Source: Jiangella anatolica (lineage in GTDB: Bacteria; Actinomycetota; Actinomycetes; Jiangellales; Jiangellaceae). Taken from it: DNA of 64,000 nt. The position numbers were made by a program, and so were the translations under genes. The stretch lies in assembly GCF_003236295.1 (NCBI RefSeq), contig NZ_POTW01000010.1, positions 1 through 64,000 of the forward strand, given 5' to 3'. The notes beneath the pieces are model-generated. The model did no database searches. It saw only the letters and a list, made by a program, of their open reading frames with translations, and had not been told where the DNA came from. Shown here piece by piece: positions 1 through 8,549 of this stretch (position 1 is its first letter; each line of letters opens with the position of its first letter).

Positions 1-127
1 CCACAATCCCCCAGCACCCCACCGCGCTTGGACTTGAGGCGCGTCACCGCGCCCCCGACAATCGAAACAGCAGGGGGCCCAGCCACTGTCCCAAATCGGC
101 GAACGGTCCGACACCCCGGCGAACGGC

Positions 128-886
128 TCAGCGTCCGCTGATGCCGCGATGCGCCTGCGCGAGCCGCTCCATGCCGTCTGCCAGCACCTCGACCCCGGTG
201 TGGTCCGAGGACCGCAGCAGCAGCCCGGCCGCCTCCCAGAGCGCCGTCTGCACCGCGCTCGCCGTCTGGTCGTCAGCAGCAGCGGTGGCAGCGGTCTCCA
301 GGCCGGTCGTGGCGTCGACGAGGCGGGACCAGGAGGTGGGGGCGTAGCGGCCGGTGACGACGCGGACGCGCTCGCCCTCCTTGAGGACGGCGTCGCGCTC
401 GCGGTCGAACAGGTACTGGCCGAGGGCCGCGCCACCGATCCCGCCACCGACGAGGCCGATGAGGAGGCCGAGGATCGCGCCGATGACGCCGAGACCGAGC
501 AGCAGGGCCAGCACGATCAGCAGCACCGCGCTCGCCGCCGCACCGGCGACGGCCGGGATGAGCTGGTGGCGGCGGAGGCCGACGCCGACCACCTGGAACA
601 TCGGGGCCGGCTGGGTCAGCGTCTCGGCGACGCGGTCACGCAGCGGCTGGTCGTTGAGGCCGGGGCGCAGCACCGCGAAGGTCTCGGGGACCGCCTGACC
701 CGACGTCGCCGCATGGGAGGGGCGGCCCGACGTCCACCGGACGGCGCCCCAAGGGCGCTTCTCGACGACGTTGGGCAACCACGACCCGCGTTTCGCGTGC
801 AGCCGATCGACGATCTCCTGCTGCTGCTCCCAGGCCTGCGACCACTCCCACTCCTTCATCGCGCTCAGCGGGTGCGGTCGGCTCAT
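128..886 (-). CDS. Hypothetical membrane protein
   Basis: I do not recognise a family. The 252-residue protein has a hydrophilic, Trp-rich N-terminus (residues 1-100), then one long hydrophobic stretch at about 108-155. That stretch is very rich in Gly, Ala and Leu and ends in a glycine-zipper-like run (GLVGGGIGGAALG), so it probably forms a helical hairpin or two packed transmembrane helices. A cytosolic-looking C-terminal domain of about 95 residues follows. The ATG is preceded by GGAGAGAAG, a usable ribosome binding site. The gene is divergent from the SURF1-like gene. No catalytic motif is visible, so the function is unknown. Confidence 0.7.
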   Translation of the reverse strand: MSRPHPLSAMKEWEWSQAWEQQQEIVDRLHAKRGSWLPNVVEKRPWGAVRWTSGRPSHAATSGQAVPETFAVLRPGLNDQPLRDRVAETLTQPAPMFQVVGVGLRRHQLIPAVAGAAASAVLLIVLALLLGLGVIGAILGLLIGLVGGGIGGAALGQYLFDRERDAVLKEGERVRVVTGRYAPTSWSRLVDATTGLETAATAAADDQTASAVQTALWEAAGLLLRSSDHTGVEVLADGMERLAQAHRGISGR

Positions 887-994
887 CTCGATCTTCTCTC
901 CATCGTGATCGGCACCAGGGTGCAGGTAGCCCGTCCCCCGAACGAGACTGTTCGAAGCCTACCCAACCGGTGACCGCGTTCATTGGCCCATCCG

Positions 995-1006
995 GACATA
1001 AATGTC
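995..1006. promoter_or_regulatory. Dyad in the divergent region before SURF1
   Basis: GACAT-AA-ATGTC is a perfect 5-bp inverted repeat with a 2-nt centre. It lies in the 185-bp divergent region (887-1071), about 55 bp upstream of the SURF1 -10 element TACCGT at 1060-1065. Its position suits a regulator of either divergent gene, but no regulator can be assigned. Confidence 0.3.
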
Positions 1007-1071
1007 TGATCTTGCCCAGCCCGGCTCCCCCGCACGCACCGGGCCGCCCAGCCGACGGCTACCGTGTGGGT

Positions 1072-1869
1072 GTGTACCGGTTCCTGCTCACCCCGCGCTG
1101 GCTGCTGCTGCACGCGGTCGCGGTGGCGGCGGTGGCCGGCTGCCTGCTGCTCGGCTGGTGGCAGGCCGACGTCTACCAGGACAGCAGCGGACGGCACGAG
1201 CTGCGCGACCGCGAGCCGGTCGCCGTCACCGAGCTGGCCTCGCCCGGCGCCGAACTGGGCGACGGCGCGGACCGGCAGGCCGTCGCGACCGGCGAGTACC
1301 TGCCCGAGCAGCAGCAGATCGTCCCCAGCCGGGTGCACGACGGCACGCTCGGCTCGTTCGTCGTCACTCCCCTGCTGACCGACGACGGCATGGTGGTGCC
1401 GGTGCTGCGCGGCTGGGTCGACGACGTCGACGACGCCGGTGTCGCGGTACCGGCCGGCGAGGTCACCGTCACCGGATACCTGCTGGCCCCGGAGACGCCC
1501 GACCACGCGACCGTCCGCACCGGGCAGGAACTCGAGGACGGCCGGATGGCCTACATCGCGCCGGACCAGCTGGCCCAGCGTGCCGGCGTCTCCGAGTCCA
1601 CGGCGCTGCACGGCTACCTGCTGCTACGCGACGAGGCCCCGGCGCCGGGCGCCGCGCCCGTCGTCCTCGACGTCGACGCCGTCGACCCGATCCGCGACGT
1701 CAGCCCGTGGCAGAACCTCTCCTACTGGGCGCAGTGGTGGGTGTTCGCGCTGGCCGCGGTGGTCTTCTGGGCCAGCATCGTCCGCAACGGCATCCGCACC
1801 CGCCGCCGCGGCGCCGAGCCGTCGCCCGACGACGTCAGCGCACCCGCTGCGTCTCACGCGCCTTCCTGA
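1072..1869 (+). CDS. SURF1-family cytochrome oxidase assembly protein
   Basis: This 265-residue protein has the SURF1 layout: a transmembrane helix near the N-terminus ending in GWWQ, a large extracytoplasmic domain, and a second transmembrane helix near the C-terminus (WWVFALAAVVFWASIV). SURF1 proteins help insert haem a or assemble aa3-type cytochrome oxidase. I chose GTG 1072 because TACCGT at 1060-1065 sits 6 nt upstream, a leaderless -10 arrangement, and because the 34 residues encoded from the earlier ATG at 970 are low-complexity and Pro-rich. GTG 1066 is the alternative. The 3' end overlaps the convergent DUF3817 gene by 35 bp. No oxidase genes are adjacent. Confidence 0.85.
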   Translation: MYRFLLTPRWLLLHAVAVAAVAGCLLLGWWQADVYQDSSGRHELRDREPVAVTELASPGAELGDGADRQAVATGEYLPEQQQIVPSRVHDGTLGSFVVTPLLTDDGMVVPVLRGWVDDVDDAGVAVPAGEVTVTGYLLAPETPDHATVRTGQELEDGRMAYIAPDQLAQRAGVSESTALHGYLLLRDEAPAPGAAPVVLDVDAVDPIRDVSPWQNLSYWAQWWVFALAAVVFWASIVRNGIRTRRRGAEPSPDDVSAPAASHAPS

Positions 1870-2146
1870 CGACGAACCGCTCGGCGAAGAACGACGCGAA
1901 CGGCACCGTGCCGGCCAGCGCGATGAGGATCGCCCAGCTGGCCTTCCAGCCGCGCTGCTGCACCAGCAGCCCGGTGGCGATCAGGTAGATCACGTACAGC
2001 CAGCCGTGGATCGGCGAGACCGTGCGGCTCATCGTCGCGTCGCCGGGCGGGCCGTAGCGGACGAACATCGCCATACACAGCACCAGCAGCACCACGCCGG
2101 TGGTGTAGGCCATGACGCGATAGAAGGGCAGGGCATCTCGGCGCAC
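1835..2146 (-). CDS. DUF3817-domain membrane protein
   Basis: A 103-residue protein with three or four transmembrane helices. It carries the DUF3817 signature: an N-terminal RVMAYTTGV helix, then SPIHGWLYVIYL, where the HG...Y motif lies in a membrane segment. DUF3817 proteins are small integral membrane proteins of unknown role that are common in actinobacteria. The GTG start at 2146 has TAGGCT (2153-2158) six nt upstream, which fits a leaderless mRNA. It converges on and overlaps the end of the SURF1 gene. Family assignment is by recall of the motif. Confidence 0.8.
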   Translation of the reverse strand: MRRDALPFYRVMAYTTGVVLLVLCMAMFVRYGPPGDATMSRTVSPIHGWLYVIYLIATGLLVQQRGWKASWAILIALAGTVPFASFFAERFVVRKARETQRVR

Positions 2147-2168
2147 GACCCGAGCCTAACCGCCGACG

Positions 2169-3554
2169 TCAAAGCCCCAGCAGCCGGTACGCCTCGACGA
2201 CGCCGGTCTTGCCCTTGACCTCCAGGCCCTCGACCCGCTCGGTTCGGGCGCCGGGCAGCTGCCGGGCGGTCTCGGCGCCGATGAGCACGCCGCCGACGGG
2301 GGCCGCGCTCTCGAGCCGGGCCGCGAGGTTGACGGTGTCGCCGATGACGGTGAAGGTGCGGCCGCCGGCGGTCCCGAGGATGCCGACGGCGACCTCGCCG
2401 GTGTTGACGCCGACCCGGAACCGGGGCCAGCCGGGGTTGCGGGCCGCCACCGTCGCCGTCGCCTCCTGGATCGCCAGCGCCGCCGCGGCCGCCCGCCGCG
2501 CGTGGTCGGGCTGGTCGCCGTCGCGGTTGAAGGTGACCATGATCGCGTCGCCGACGAGACGGTCGACGGTGCCGCCGTACTGCGTCACGACGGGCGGGAT
2601 GGCGACGGTGAAGTACTCGTTGAGCATCTCGCTGACGTCCTGCGGGCGGGTGCGCTCGGAGAACGAGGTGAACCCCTGCAGGTCGGCGAAGAGCACGCTG
2701 AGCTCACGCATCCCCTTGGCGGTGTCGCCGAGGTAGAGGCCGGCGAAGCGCTCCTCGTACCACTGCCGGTGTGCGCTGACGGCGACCAGCGCGAACGCGG
2801 CGAGCATCAGCAGGTGCCACTCCCACCAGCTCGCGTGCCAGTTGCGCCCGAGCGCCACCGCGACCGACGCCTCGGCCAGCAGCACGAACGCTGCGGCCAT
2901 GGCCATCAGCAGCGTCACCGAGCCGGGATGGCTGGGCAGGCGCAGGTACTGGACGACGGCGAACAGGTACAGCAGCAGCGCGACCACGGCGAGCCAGACC
3001 AGCGGCCCGGACGCCCGCTCCGGCGGCGCGGGGTCGTCCAGCGGCGCCAGCCCGGTGACCGAGGCCACGCCCCACAGCACCATGACCGCGATGAGGACGC
3101 CGCGGATCGTCCCGGACCGGCGCATGACCGACTGCGCCCTGCCGCCGGCCAGGTCGGTCGACGACGCGGCCGCGAACACCGCCGCTACCAGCAGCCCCAC
3201 GGGCGTGGCCAGCGCGAACCCGGCGTTGGACCCCTCGAGCAGCACGCCCGGCGTCGCCAGCGCGTGCAGACCGAGGAACCCGGCCGCCGCCAGGAACGCC
3301 AGCGAGACCAGGAAGACCCGCGCGTCGTTGCGCCGGCGCGCGGCCGTCCCCGTCGCGTACGCGAGCGCCATGCTCAGCGCCGCCGCCCCGAGCACCAGCC
3401 AGAAGTGCGCCGGATGGTGCTGCCACCTGACGTCCCAGTCCGGCACGGCCAACAGCACGACCAGGCCGGCGACCGGCAGGGCGAGCAGCAACGCCGTCAT
3501 CCCGAGCCGCGGGGCGACGACGCGGGCCGGCGGGTCGCGGGGCGCCTGCGTCAT
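2169..3554 (-). CDS. Membrane-anchored class III adenylate/guanylate cyclase
   Basis: The 461-residue protein has six or seven transmembrane helices (about 18-260) followed by a class III nucleotide cyclase domain (about 284-461). Visible catalytic residues are metal-binding D291 (FADLQGF) and D336 (VGDAIM), with transition-state N409 and R413 (NLAARLES). Of the two substrate-specifying positions, the usual Lys is Arg332 (DRLVGD). The second is Thr402 (FTVIGD), as in class IIIb enzymes. The ATG overlaps the TGA of the upstream flavoprotein (ATGA, 3551-3554), so the two are translationally coupled. The frame stays open upstream through the flavoprotein gene, but that extension is shadow. Product nucleotide is uncertain because of Arg332. 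Confidence 0.9.
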   Translation of the reverse strand: MTQAPRDPPARVVAPRLGMTALLLALPVAGLVVLLAVPDWDVRWQHHPAHFWLVLGAAALSMALAYATGTAARRRNDARVFLVSLAFLAAAGFLGLHALATPGVLLEGSNAGFALATPVGLLVAAVFAAASSTDLAGGRAQSVMRRSGTIRGVLIAVMVLWGVASVTGLAPLDDPAPPERASGPLVWLAVVALLLYLFAVVQYLRLPSHPGSVTLLMAMAAAFVLLAEASVAVALGRNWHASWWEWHLLMLAAFALVAVSAHRQWYEERFAGLYLGDTAKGMRELSVLFADLQGFTSFSERTRPQDVSEMLNEYFTVAIPPVVTQYGGTVDRLVGDAIMVTFNRDGDQPDHARRAAAAALAIQEATATVAARNPGWPRFRVGVNTGEVAVGILGTAGGRTFTVIGDTVNLAARLESAAPVGGVLIGAETARQLPGARTERVEGLEVKGKTGVVEAYRLLGL

Positions 3555-5293
3555 GGCCGGTTCGGGCCGGCGGCGGATGCGGCGGCCGCCGAGGCGGCGA
3601 GCCACTGGTGCACCTGCTGGATGACGACCGAGCCCTCGCCGACGGCGGACGCCACTCGCTTGACCGAGCGGCGGCGGACGTCGCCGACGGCGAACACGCC
3701 CGGCACGCAGGTCTCGAGCATGAGCGGCTGGCGTTCCAGCGGCCAGCGCCGGGCGGCGTGGCTCTCCATGACGTCGGGGCCGGTGAACAGGTAGCCCCAC
3801 TGGTCGCGCTCGATCCGTTCCGGCAGCCAGGCGGTGTGCGGCTCGGCGCCGATGAGCAGGAACAGCCCGGTCGCGGGCTCGGTCCAGCTCTCCCCCGTGT
3901 CGCGGTCGCGCAGCTCCACCCAGGCCAGCCGGCCGGAGCCGCCGCCCTCGACGACCTCCGTGCGCAGCCGCACCCGGATGCCGGCCGCGTCGATGGCGTC
4001 GATGAGGTACTGCGACATGCTGTCGGCCAGCGAGGCGCCGCGGACCAGCAGCGTGACCTCGCTCGCGTACCTGGCCAGGTGGATGGCGGCCTGCCCGGCC
4101 GAGTTGCCGCCGCCGACGACGAACACCGGCTCGCCCGCCAGCGCCCGTGCCTCGGACACCGACGCGCCGTAGAAGACGCCGGCGCCCTCGAACGCCTCCA
4201 GCGACGGCACGTCGATGCGCCGGTAGCTCACACCCGTGGCCAGGACGACGGCGCGGGCCCGGGCCTGCTGCCCGTCGGCCGCCGTCAGCACGTGCCACCC
4301 GTCGGCGGACCTCAGGTCGACCAGCTCGCGCATGAGCAGGAACGTCGTGCCGAACACCCAGGCCTGCTGGTAGGCCCGCTGGGCCAGGTCGGCGCCGCTG
4401 ATGCCGCGGGCGAAGCCGAGGTAGTTGCGGATCAGCGAGCTGGAGCCGGCCTGGCCGCCGATGGACTCGCGCTCGACCACGAGCGTGTGCAGCCCCTCCG
4501 ACGACGCGTAGACGGCGGCCGCGAGCCCGGCCGGCCCGGCGCCGACGACGATGACGTCGAAGTCGGTCTCGGCGCCCAACGAGGTGTCCACCCCGTAGGC
4601 GTCGGCGAGCTGCGTGTTCGTGGGGTCGACCAGCACCCGCCCGTCGAGCGTCAGGACGACCGGCGCCGTCGTGCCCTCGAGACCGGCCGCCGCGAGCGTC
4701 CTCCGGCCCTCCTCGGTGTCCGCGGCGTGGAACTGGTGCTGCACGCCGTTGCGGACCAGCAGGCTGCGCAGTTCGTGGGCGCGCGGCGACCAGCCCTCCG
4801 CGACGACCGTCACCTCGCGCGGGGCCGCCGACACCGACCGCTCCCACTCGAGCAGGAACTCGGTCACGGTGCGGTGGAAGTACTCGTCCGGCGAGCGCCA
4901 GGGCCGCAGCGCGTAGTAGTCGATCTTGCCGAGCGCGATCAGCCGGTGGATGGCGTCGGCGGTCTCGCGGTCGGCCCATGCGCCCCAGTCGACGACGAGC
5001 GCGCGCTTGGCCTCCGGGTACAGGCCCTTGACCTGCTCGAAGACGGCGTCGGCGGCGGCGACGTGCTCGGGCGGACGGTCACAGAGGACGAGCGCGACCT
5101 GCAGGTCGCGGTCGTGCAGCGACTCCAGCGTCGCGAGCCCGGCCGCGCCGGTCCGCTCGTCGACGACGTCGTAGTCGCCTCCGTAGCGCCGGCGCAGCTG
5201 GTCGGCGATGCGATCCTCGCCGGTCGTGCGGTGCTCGTGCTCGATGACCACCAGGATCGGTCGCCGCTGGTCCGGCCGCCCGTTGGGAGCCAC
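3551..5293 (-). CDS. Receiver-like/thioredoxin-reductase-like FAD oxidoreductase
   Basis: A 580-residue fusion. Residues 12-150 resemble a response-regulator receiver. About 158-240 looks like a glutaredoxin-type fold without a CxxC (WSPRAHELR where CPYC would be). About 246-570 is a two-dinucleotide-domain flavoprotein with FAD motif GAGPAG (251-256) and a second Rossmann motif GGGNSAG (394-400). The redox-active CATC of thioredoxin reductase is replaced by YGASVS (375-380), so it cannot be an ordinary thioredoxin reductase. Related proteins are usually annotated as fused response regulator/thioredoxin reductase. It is the first gene of a two-gene operon with the cyclase. The start is GTG, behind a GGGGGGAG site. 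Confidence 0.85.
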   Translation of the reverse strand: MAPNGRPDQRRPILVVIEHEHRTTGEDRIADQLRRRYGGDYDVVDERTGAAGLATLESLHDRDLQVALVLCDRPPEHVAAADAVFEQVKGLYPEAKRALVVDWGAWADRETADAIHRLIALGKIDYYALRPWRSPDEYFHRTVTEFLLEWERSVSAAPREVTVVAEGWSPRAHELRSLLVRNGVQHQFHAADTEEGRRTLAAAGLEGTTAPVVLTLDGRVLVDPTNTQLADAYGVDTSLGAETDFDVIVVGAGPAGLAAAVYASSEGLHTLVVERESIGGQAGSSSLIRNYLGFARGISGADLAQRAYQQAWVFGTTFLLMRELVDLRSADGWHVLTAADGQQARARAVVLATGVSYRRIDVPSLEAFEGAGVFYGASVSEARALAGEPVFVVGGGNSAGQAAIHLARYASEVTLLVRGASLADSMSQYLIDAIDAAGIRVRLRTEVVEGGGSGRLAWVELRDRDTGESWTEPATGLFLLIGAEPHTAWLPERIERDQWGYLFTGPDVMESHAARRWPLERQPLMLETCVPGVFAVGDVRRRSVKRVASAVGEGSVVIQQVHQWLAASAAAASAAGPNRP

Positions 5294-5382
5294 GCGCTCA
5301 TCTCCCCCCGAGGTGGCGGCCGGCCGTGCCCGTGGCCGGCCGCATGCTGGCGAGTCTACGGCTCGGACGGGAGAATGGGCAG

Positions 5383-5808
5383 GTGGCGCCGGTCCGAGTC
5401 CGAGAGACGCTCGTCCTCCCCGACGACGAGTTGTCCTGGCGGTTCTCCCGCTCCAGCGGTCCGGGCGGCCAGGGCGTCAACACCACCGACTCGCGGGTCG
5501 AGCTGTCGTTCTCCATCGCCGGGTCGCGGGTGCTGAGCCCGGCGCAGCGGGCCCGGCTGACCGAGCGGCTGCGGCACCGGCTGGTCGACGGGGTGCTGAC
5601 GGTGGTCGCGTCGGAGCACCGCTCCCAGCTGCGCAACCGCGAGGCGGCCCAGGATCGGCTGGCCGCGTTGCTCGACGACGCGCTGCGCCCGCCCCCGCCG
5701 CCGCGTCGTCCCACCAAGCCGTCGCGGGCGGCCCGGGCACGCCGGGTGGAGCAGAAGCGCCGGACCGGCCAGACCAAGCGGCTGCGCCGCCGTCCGGACG
5801 ACTCGTGA
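5383..5808 (+). CDS. arfB: ArfB-type peptidyl-tRNA hydrolase (GGQ protein)
   Basis: This 141-residue protein has the release-factor catalytic motif GPGGQGVN near residue 29, and a long basic Pro/Arg/Lys-rich C-terminal tail. That is the ArfB/YaeJ layout: the GGQ loop hydrolyses peptidyl-tRNA on stalled ribosomes, and the tail enters the empty mRNA channel. I chose GTG 5383 over ATG 5326 because GAGAAT (5371-5376) lies 6 nt upstream as a leaderless -10, and because conservation starts just after it. It is divergent from the flavoprotein gene and converges on nusB with a 9-nt gap. Confidence 0.88.
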   Translation: MAPVRVRETLVLPDDELSWRFSRSSGPGGQGVNTTDSRVELSFSIAGSRVLSPAQRARLTERLRHRLVDGVLTVVASEHRSQLRNREAAQDRLAALLDDALRPPPPPRRPTKPSRAARARRVEQKRRTGQTKRLRRRPDDS

Positions 5809-5817
5809 CGCCCGCGG

Positions 5818-6228
5818 CTACGCGCTCAGGCTGGGCTTGATCGCGACCAGCTTGCCGAGCAGGCCATTGACGAACGTCGGGGACTGATCCGTCGAGAGGT
5901 CGCGGGCCAGCGTGACGGCCTCGTCCAGCGCCACCGGGTCGGGCACGTCGTCGCGGTAGAGGACCTCGTAGACGCCGATGCGCAGCACGTTGCGGTCGAC
6001 CGCCGGCATCCGCTCCAGCGTCCAGCCCTCGGAGTAGGTCGAGATCAGCTCGTCGATGCGGTCGCGGTGTGCGATGACGCCCTCGACCAGCTGGACGGTG
6101 TACTCGTTCAGCGGCTGCTCAGCCGTCGCCAGCCGGTGCGACAGCGTCGCGCCGAGGGTGAGGCCACGCAGCTCCGACTCGTACAGGATGTCGAGCGCGC
6201 GCTTGCGGGCACGGCTCCGTGCTGGCAT
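5818..6228 (-). CDS. nusB: Transcription antitermination factor NusB
   Basis: 136 residues, the usual NusB length. The N-terminus SRARKRALDILYESELRG and the C-terminal block with AVTLARDLS and FVNGLLGKL are diagnostic. NusB with NusE (S10) binds boxA RNA and prevents premature termination in rRNA operons. The ATG follows GGAG closely. It is the last gene of pepQ-efp-nusB and lies 12 nt after efp, which is the standard actinobacterial order. Confidence 0.97.
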   Translation of the reverse strand: MPARSRARKRALDILYESELRGLTLGATLSHRLATAEQPLNEYTVQLVEGVIAHRDRIDELISTYSEGWTLERMPAVDRNVLRIGVYEVLYRDDVPDPVALDEAVTLARDLSTDQSPTFVNGLLGKLVAIKPSLSA

Positions 6229-6240
6229 CTCCGGCGCCCG

Positions 6241-6801
6241 TCAGCCGGCGCGGCCGAGGTACGAACCGTCGCGGGTGTCGACCTTGATCTTCTCGCCGCT
6301 GGTGATGAACAGCGGCACCTGCACCTCGAAGCCGGTCTCCAGCCGGGCCGGCTTGTTGCCGCCGGTCGACCGGTCGCCCTGCAGCCCCGGCTCGGTGTAC
6401 TCGATGGTGAGCACGACCGACGCCGGGAGCTCGACGAACAGCGGGGTGCCGTCGTGCAGGCCGACGGTGGCGTCCTGGTTCTCCAGCATGAAGTTCGCGG
6501 CGTCGCCGACGACCGCGGCCGAGACGTGCGTCTGCTCGTAGGACTGGGTGTCCATGAACACGAAGTCGTCGGCGTCGCGGTAGAGGTAGGTCATCTCACG
6601 GCGGTCGACATTGGCGGTCTCGACCTTGACGCCGGCGTTGAACGTCTTGTCGACCACCTTGCCGGACAGGACGTTCTTCAGCTTCGTCCGCACGAACGCG
6701 CCGCCCTTGCCGGGCTTGACGTGCTGGAACTCCACCACGCTCCACAGTTGCCCGTCGAGGTTGAGCACGATGCCGTTCTTGAGGTCGTTGGTCGTCGCCA
6801 C
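6241..6801 (-). CDS. efp: Elongation factor P
   Basis: 186 residues with the three-domain EF-P layout. It starts ATTNDLKNG and contains PGKGGAF, whose K32 is the tip residue that contacts the P-site tRNA acceptor end. The C-terminal domain ends in [23 protein letters not shown] relieves ribosome stalling at polyproline stretches. Unlike many Proteobacteria, no epmA/epmB modification genes are nearby. The start is GTG 6801, 45 nt downstream of pepQ, and it is co-transcribed with nusB. Confidence 0.98.
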   Translation of the reverse strand: MATTNDLKNGIVLNLDGQLWSVVEFQHVKPGKGGAFVRTKLKNVLSGKVVDKTFNAGVKVETANVDRREMTYLYRDADDFVFMDTQSYEQTHVSAAVVGDAANFMLENQDATVGLHDGTPLFVELPASVVLTIEYTEPGLQGDRSTGGNKPARLETGFEVQVPLFITSGEKIKVDTRDGSYLGRAG

Positions 6802-6846
6802 GTCGTTCGATGCCTTCTCGTCGTCTGGTTCCCGGCCCCGGCCGCG

Positions 6847-7956
6847 TCAGGCGTCCAGGACCAGCAGGTCCTTGGTGGTGGGTGTGAGCAGCTCGGAACC
6901 GCCGGAGGCCCGAACCGCCAGCGTGTCCTCGATCCGGACACCGCCGCGGCCGGGCAGGTAGATCCCGGGCTCGACGGTCACAGCCATGCGATCGGCCAGT
7001 GTACCCGTCGCAGAGTATCCGAGCGTCGGCGCCTCGTGTACTTCCAGGCCCACGCCGTGCCCGGTGCCGTGCCCGAAGTTCTCCTTGTACCCGGCGTCGT
7101 CGATGATCGCGCGGCTGGCGCGGTCGACTGCCATGCACTCGGCGCCGACGGCGACGACCTCGCTGCCGGCCCGCTGGGCGGTGGCGACCAGGTCGTAGAT
7201 CTCGCGCTGCCAGTCCTGCGGCGGCGCGCCGACGACGGACGTGCGGGTGCAGTCGGCGTGGTAGCCGCGGTACATCGCGCCGAAGTCGATCTTCAGCAGG
7301 TCGCCGCGCTCCACCACCCGCTCGGCCGGGCTGTGGTGCGGGATCGCGCTGTTCGGGCCGGTCGCGACGATCGTCTCGAAGGCGAGGCCGTCCGCGCCCT
7401 GGCCGAACATCCGCCACTCCAGGTCGCGGGCGATCTCCTTCTCCGTCCGGCCGGCGAACCCGCCCGCGGCGTAGAGGTCCTCCAGCGCCCGGCAGGAGAT
7501 CGCGCACGCCTGCGCGAGCAGGGCGATCTCGTCCTCGTCCTTGACGGCGCGCAGCCGCTCGACCGCGCGGCCGAGGTGGACGGTCTCCACGGTGGCCGGC
7601 TCGTCGTCCAGCGTGGACCGCACCGACTCCCACAGCTCCAGGGTCAGCGCGTGCTCCTCGACGCCGAGCCGTAGACTCCCCGCGGCCTTGGCCACGCGCG
7701 CGGCGAGGGACGTCGCGACACCCCGTTCCACCATGAGCTCGACATCTTCTGCCACGGCCTTCGCGGCCGTAGAATATCGGCTATCCGTCGCCAGTACGGC
7801 CGTCCCGTCCGCGGTGAGGAGCAAAGCCGCGTTACTGCTGTCCAGGCCGGTGAGATAACGGACGTTGACCAGGCTTGTGACTAGCGCCGCGTCAATCTTG
7901 TCATCAACCAGCTTCTTCGCCAGCTCCGCGCGTCGCTTCGCGTGCGTCTCCGCCAT
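6847..7956 (-). CDS. pepQ: Xaa-Pro aminopeptidase/dipeptidase, M24B
   Basis: 369 residues: an N-terminal creatinase-like domain (about 1-125) and a C-terminal pita-bread metallopeptidase domain. Ligands for the two metal ions are visible: the Asp pair in KIDFGAMYRGYHADCTRT, the His in GTGHGVGLEVHE, and Glu in VEPGIY and GVRIEDT. It should cleave N-terminal residues before proline, a fitting partner for EF-P, which helps synthesise proline-rich proteins. It is the first gene of pepQ-efp-nusB. Its ATG follows AAGG at a short distance. Confidence 0.95.
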   Translation of the reverse strand: MAETHAKRRAELAKKLVDDKIDAALVTSLVNVRYLTGLDSSNAALLLTADGTAVLATDSRYSTAAKAVAEDVELMVERGVATSLAARVAKAAGSLRLGVEEHALTLELWESVRSTLDDEPATVETVHLGRAVERLRAVKDEDEIALLAQACAISCRALEDLYAAGGFAGRTEKEIARDLEWRMFGQGADGLAFETIVATGPNSAIPHHSPAERVVERGDLLKIDFGAMYRGYHADCTRTSVVGAPPQDWQREIYDLVATAQRAGSEVVAVGAECMAVDRASRAIIDDAGYKENFGHGTGHGVGLEVHEAPTLGYSATGTLADRMAVTVEPGIYLPGRGGVRIEDTLAVRASGGSELLTPTTKDLLVLDA

Positions 7957-7975
7957 CGCCTTACATCCTCTCTAT

Positions 7976-8054
7976 GGTCATGACCTGCACTGATGCAGTC
8001 GCATTTCAATAAATGAGACGGGTGCTTCGCAGTTGATCACTGCTCGGCTACGCT
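7976..8054. promoter_or_regulatory. Divergent regulatory region pepQ / L7/L12-like gene
   Basis: Within the 105-bp divergent gap there are four short dyads: GGTCATGACC (7976-7985), CTGCA-N4-TGCAG (7986-7999), CATTT-N4-AAATG (8004-8017) and GCAGT-N5-ACTGC (8029-8043). TACGCT at 8049-8054 is a -10 element 7 nt before ATG 8062. The region is less GC-rich than its surroundings. The dyads could be operators, but no regulator can be named. Confidence 0.4.
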
Positions 8055-8061
8055 CATGATC

Positions 8062-8538
8062 ATGCTCATCCTAGGCCTGGTCGTCATCGTCATTCTGGCC
8101 CTCGTCATGAGCTTTCTCGTCATTCGGCGTGGGCCCGAGACAACCACCGCGCGCACCTTCTCTTCGTCCTTGACACCGCCCCCGGGCGTGCGACTCGCCC
8201 GCGAGTTGCAGGACGAGGTCCGCGACATCGCCTCCCGCGGCAATACCGACCAGGCGGTGAAGGTCCTGCAGAAGCGGGCACATCTGCCCCAACCGCAGGC
8301 TACCGCCATCGTCTACGCGGTCCAGGTCGGGCAGGTGTTCCCGGAGCCCGAGCCGCTCAGCACGGCCGCGCCGGCGACGCCGCAACGTCGCCGCGGCGCC
8401 ATCGACGCCGAGCTGCTGGCGACGCTGCGCCGGCTGGTCAGCCAGGACCGGCTGCGCCGCACGGCCGCGATCCAGCTGCTCAAGGACCGCACCGGCATGA
8501 ACACCCGCGACGCCCGGCGGTTCCTCGACGCCCTCTGA
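8062..8538 (+). CDS. Membrane-anchored protein with L7/L12-CTD-like modules
   Basis: 158 residues: one N-terminal transmembrane helix (LILGLVVIVILALVMSFLVI) followed by a cytosolic part with two degenerate helix-turn-helix modules. The better one, RRTAAIQLLKDRTGMNTRDARRFLDAL, matches the ribosomal L7/L12 C-terminal pattern in which an IK..R..TGLGL segment is followed by EAK. ATG 8062 fits a leaderless start better than ATG 8056, because the -10 TACGCT ends at 8054. The gene resembles the one at 9348-9977, with a toxin-antitoxin pair between them. The function is unknown. The L7/L12 likeness is my motif reading, not a database result. Confidence 0.7.
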   Translation: MLILGLVVIVILALVMSFLVIRRGPETTTARTFSSSLTPPPGVRLARELQDEVRDIASRGNTDQAVKVLQKRAHLPQPQATAIVYAVQVGQVFPEPEPLSTAAPATPQRRRGAIDAELLATLRRLVSQDRLRRTAAIQLLKDRTGMNTRDARRFLDAL

Positions 8539-8549
8539 CGGACCCTTGA

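Noticed and set aside
98-127. Direct repeat CGGCGAACGG near the left edge
   Set aside because: Two copies of 10 bp in GC-rich DNA, with no further copies or dyad; not enough to call a feature.
3555-4979. Upstream extension of the cyclase frame to a 936-residue protein
   Set aside because: The added part is antisense-free shadow of the flavoprotein gene in another frame, Arg/Gly-rich and without domains; ATG 3554 with ATGA overlap is the natural start.
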